Shown here: in pieces, positions 5,694-7,833 of the stretch
Numbering within the stretch: the first letter of the stretch is position 1
How the letters are laid out: the number at the start of each line of letters is the position of its first letter
DNA from: a bacterium
GTDB lineage: Bacteria > Latescibacterota > UBA2968
Direction of reading: 5' to 3'
NCBI GenBank assembly: GCA_027296045.1
Contig: JAPUJS010000509.1
Coordinates: forward strand, 1 to 7,833
Length of the DNA: 7,833 nt
Translations under genes and position numbers: made by a program
Notes under the pieces: model-generated
Databases searched by the model: none
What the model saw: only the letters and a program-made list of their open reading frames with translations
What the model was told of the DNA's origin: nothing

Positions 5694-6749
5694 CTAGCTG
5701 CTGACAATTCGTTCTGCCAGGGCACGAATAGCTTTTCCTGCAAATTCCACATCCTCCCGACTGATTCCCAGATACGGGATCACTCGGATCAATGTGGGCC
5801 CCGGCGTGCTGACCCGAACGCCTTCTTCTTCCAGAATCCGTTGGCCAAATTCGGCGGACGAAATGCCCAGGTCAGCGATATCGAACCGCACCATGTTCGT
5901 TTCCACTGCCTCCGGATCGATTGCAACACCTGGCGCACCGGCGATCTGTTTTGCAAGGTATTTTGCATTGTCGTGATCTTCTGCCAGGCGATCCACATTG
6001 TGGCGAAGCGCATAAATCCCGGCTGCGGCAATAATCCCGGCCTGTCGCATTGCCCCGCCAATCCGCTGTTTCCACTGCCAGGCCTCCAGGATAAACTCCT
6101 CCGTTCCCGCCAGAACCCCCCCCACAGGCGCACCCAGTCCCTTGCTCAAATCAATCCAGAGACTGTCAAATCCCTCTGCATAGGCCTTGGGCTCCACGCC
6201 AGATGCCACTGTCGCATTCAACAATCGCGCCCCATCCATGTGTGTGATTGCCCCCTTTTCACGGGCAAAAGCACACACATCCTGGACTTGCTTCAGCGGC
6301 CAGATGCGCCCTCCCGGCTTATTGGTTGTCTGTTCGACACTCACCAGCCGAAAACGGGGTTTATACCGCGTGGGGCTTTCCATCACAGCCGCCATCTGTT
6401 CGACCGTAAACTGGCCTTTTTCACCATCAATCGGATACATCGTCGCCCGCGCAAGTACTGCGGCACCCCCGGCCTCTGAAATCAAGGGGTGGGCCGTGCG
6501 ATCCAGCAAAATCAGATCGCCTGCCCCACAGTGCACGGCAAAAGCAATCTGATTGCACATGGTCCCTGAGGGTAACAGAAGGGCAGCCTGCTTGCCCAGC
6601 ATGGTGGCGACCATTTCTTGTAACATATTAACCGAAGGATCTTCGCCCTTCTGCTCGTCCCCCACTTCGGCAGCGCACATAAACTCGCGCATTCCCTGCG
6701 AGGGTTTGGTCGATGTATCGCTGTAAAGATCAACTTTGATCTCCGGCAT
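5694..6749 (-). CDS. ltaE: Low-specificity L-threonine aldolase (PLP-dependent beta-eliminating lyase family)
   Basis: Cytoplasmic fold-type I PLP enzyme, expected to split L-threonine or L-allo-threonine into glycine and acetaldehyde. With the start at 6749 it has 351 residues, the family's usual size. Seen in order: KVDLYSDTSTKPSQGMREFM (5-24), the normal N-terminus; GDEQKGEDPSVNMLQE (30-45); LPSGTMCNQIA (59-69), which holds the PLP phosphate; TAHPLISEAGG (85-95), with the ring-stacking His and conserved Glu; HMDGARLLNA (170-179), with D172 for the pyridine nitrogen; LSKGLGAPVGG (201-211), with the Schiff-base lysine K203; and MRQAGIIAAAGIYAL (234-248). All key residues are present, so it should be active. 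The frame is open for 40 further codons upstream to 6869, but that part has no family sequence, and AAGGAAG lies four bases before ATG 6749. It is the apparent first gene of the four-gene operon. Related aldolases acting on phenylserine or other beta-hydroxy amino acids are possible alternatives. Confidence 0.94.
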   Translation of the reverse strand: MPEIKVDLYSDTSTKPSQGMREFMCAAEVGDEQKGEDPSVNMLQEMVATMLGKQAALLLPSGTMCNQIAFAVHCGAGDLILLDRTAHPLISEAGGAAVLARATMYPIDGEKGQFTVEQMAAVMESPTRYKPRFRLVSVEQTTNKPGGRIWPLKQVQDVCAFAREKGAITHMDGARLLNATVASGVEPKAYAEGFDSLWIDLSKGLGAPVGGVLAGTEEFILEAWQWKQRIGGAMRQAGIIAAAGIYALRHNVDRLAEDHDNAKYLAKQIAGAPGVAIDPEAVETNMVRFDIADLGISSAEFGQRILEEEGVRVSTPGPTLIRVIPYLGISREDVEFAGKAIRALAERIVSS

Positions 6750-6753
6750 AAAT

Positions 6754-6760
6754 CTTCCTT
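6754..6760 (-). promoter_or_regulatory. Ribosome binding site that fixes the threonine aldolase start
   Basis: AAGGAAG on the minus strand, four bases (ATTT) before ATG 6749-6747. It supports a 351-residue product over the 391-residue reading from 6869, whose first 40 residues show no family match. Confidence 0.65.
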
Positions 6761-6782
6761 TCAATTCAATATTCGGGTGAAA

Positions 6783-6829
6783 CAGAAAGGGGGGGTTGGC
6801 CTGCCGGGTGATTTCCGGTTCCATCCCCC
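6783..6829 (-). terminator. GC-rich hairpin between the PAC2 gene and the threonine aldolase gene: weak terminator or attenuator
   Basis: On the minus strand GGGGGATGG (6829-6821) pairs with CCAACCCCC (6799-6791) with one mismatch, and an inner CCGG/CCGG stem (6818-6815 with 6807-6804) extends it. Two more C and then TTTCTG follow (6790-6783), a weak T-rich tail. It starts about 90 bases after the PAC2 stop and ends about 35-40 bases before the aldolase ATG, inside what would be the leader of a read-through message. It could end the PAC2 transcript or attenuate the operon. The rest of the 6750-6920 gap shows only a small GCTCA-AAA-TGAGC hairpin near 6897-6909 and no convincing promoter. Confidence 0.4.
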
Positions 6830-6920
6830 ATTTCAATCTCTTAATGGGTGAAAACATTTGCCCCGACATCGGCAGGAATATCCTGGGCCCAAGCGCTCAT
6901 TTTGAGCCATCGATCGGCCC

Positions 6921-7833
6921 TCAGATATCCAGATCTGTGTCGCGGTTCAACGATCTAAAAATGTTCAAAAACCTGTCTTCATAGAGTGGATACAGATTCC
7001 ACTTGTCCAGTTCCTGTTTTAATTTCTGGGCTTTGCCCTTATCCTGTCCCACCTCCAGGAACAACTCTTCAATCCGTTTCATCACATAATGGGGCACCTG
7101 ATCCTCTTCCATGGCCTTCAGTTCGGATGCTTCTCCTTCTTCATCCATCTGGGAAAAGGCATCCTGAATCTGTACTGCAATGTCTTCCATGGACGCTTCC
7201 ATCTTTTCCACATACTCGTCCATCTCAGACATATCGATCGAAACCTTCAAAACTTGCTGCAATATCTGGACAATTTCTCGAGAAGACTTGGGATTGGGCA
7301 TGTGGTGTGTGTAACCAGGCATGGTTGCCAAGAGACAGGCGGCATCCATCCCGCGCTCTTGGGCAGAAGCCAGCAGCAGTCCATTTAACCCCGATACCAT
7401 ACCCTGCTCCAGCACTTCGACCCCATAGGGCAAGAGAGCGTCTCGCAACGATTCTCGATTGGACACCCCGAACACCTGCACCTGATCCTTATGCGTCATC
7501 GGATATTGATAGGCCGCCATGGTGTAAATGGTCTGTACTCCCAATCCCTGGGCCATATCCAACACATGCCCCATCATGTCATTTCCAACCGTCCCCCCCA
7601 TCTGGGCTTCGCTCTGAAAAATCACCAGGGGTGGATCTTCGATCAATGAAAACGTGTGAGTTGGCACATCCGGAAGCTTGGCAAGGCCATTTTCAACCAG
7701 GATCAGGTCGGCCGTAAACAGATTCCGGGTATCGATCTCTGCAAATGCCCGGGCGTCTAATTTTTGGCGCAAATAATCAATCGCTCCCACCCCAACGTTG
7801 GCAATCCCCGGCCACGCGGCCAACATCACTGGC
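6921..7833 (-). CDS. PAC2 (proteasome assembly chaperone 2)-family protein, 5' end outside the window
   Basis: A reading frame open at the right edge and ending with TGA at 6923-6921; 303 complete codons are visible. The first visible residues are PVMLAAWPGIANVG, the family's opening strand and glycine turn (usually xPxLVxGxPGxGNVG), so only a few dozen residues should be missing. Further family landmarks are an AEIDTRNLF-type segment, PPLVIFQSEAQ, the helix GLGVQTIYTMAAYQY, GVSNRESL, and GLNGLLLASAQERGMDAACLLA followed by the MPGYTHHMPNPKS region. The last third (from about ILQQVLKVSIDMSEMDEYV) is helical, highly charged and acidic, and could form a coiled coil. The archaeal and eukaryotic relatives assist proteasome assembly; bacterial members are widespread and mostly uncharacterised. 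No proteasome gene is visible here, so no role is assigned. The 171-base gap separates it from the aldolase operon. Confidence 0.85.
   Translation of the reverse strand, partial: PVMLAAWPGIANVGVGAIDYLRQKLDARAFAEIDTRNLFTADLILVENGLAKLPDVPTHTFSLIEDPPLVIFQSEAQMGGTVGNDMMGHVLDMAQGLGVQTIYTMAAYQYPMTHKDQVQVFGVSNRESLRDALLPYGVEVLEQGMVSGLNGLLLASAQERGMDAACLLATMPGYTHHMPNPKSSREIVQILQQVLKVSIDMSEMDEYVEKMEASMEDIAVQIQDAFSQMDEEGEASELKAMEEDQVPHYVMKRIEELFLEVGQDKGKAQKLKQELDKWNLYPLYEDRFLNIFRSLNRDTDLDI

Noticed and set aside
6750..6869. Forty-codon N-terminal extension of the threonine aldolase
   Set aside because: It has no family sequence, contains the hairpin region, and the Shine-Dalgarno sequence next to ATG 6749 gives the normal protein length.
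6837..6902. Tiny ORF beginning ATG at about 6899 on the minus strand (19 codons, MSAWAQDIP...)
   Set aside because: There is no clear ribosome site and no recognisable product; it is within what short random frames produce in a gap.
6986..7717. A 243-codon open frame on the plus strand
   Set aside because: It lies wholly antisense to the PAC2 gene, is rich in Pro, Ser and Arg without recognisable motifs, and is the complement of a well-supported family sequence.
1..7833. CRISPR arrays, tRNA or rRNA genes, insertion sequences, phage or defence modules
   Set aside because: I looked for regularly spaced repeats, cloverleaf-like segments, transposase motifs and terminal inverted repeats and saw none.

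Overview
The window (7,833 bases) is bacterial, compact and apparently transcribed entirely from the minus strand. I see eight protein-coding regions, of which the first and last run off the window ends, plus one short gene-remnant-like ORF. There are no rRNA, tRNA, CRISPR, insertion-sequence or phage signals. The gene mix (two Gfo/Idh/MocA oxidoreductases, a PAC2 protein, a cold-shock protein with an acidic tail, an exported 5'-nucleotidase-fold protein) fits an uncultured environmental Gram-negative-type bacterium. A Latescibacterota-, Poribacteria- or Planctomycetota-like lineage would be my guess, but the sequence alone does not settle taxonomy.

Layout in the direction of transcription (high to low coordinates): a 5'-truncated PAC2-family protein (7833-6921); a 171-base gap with a GC-rich hairpin; an L-threonine aldolase (6749-5694); a full-length Gfo/Idh/MocA oxidoreductase (5672-4479); an exported protein of the UshA/5'-nucleotidase fold (4454-2955); and a THUMP-domain RNA methyltransferase-like protein (2918-1803). 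The four genes from the aldolase to the THUMP protein are separated by only 21-36 bases and look like one operon. A 199-base leader follows, then a cold-shock protein (1603-1310) that ends in a clear intrinsic terminator. Next come a doubtful 67-codon ORF, a six-transmembrane voltage-gated potassium-type channel with a C-terminal zinc ribbon (954-223), and the start of a second Gfo/Idh/MocA gene (199-1).

Functionally the window mixes amino-acid and sugar-type metabolism (aldolase, two dehydrogenases) with RNA-related proteins (THUMP, cold-shock) and membrane or envelope proteins (channel, exported nucleotidase fold). It is not an obvious single pathway. The most unusual point is that two neighbouring operon members keep their folds but have lost catalytic motif residues. 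The nucleotidase-fold protein has replaced most of its expected metal ligands, and the THUMP protein has NLLR where N/D-P-P-Y is expected. The ion channel is also odd: conserved family sequence continues upstream of its first usable start codon up to an in-frame TAA. I did not find a clearly new multi-gene system.
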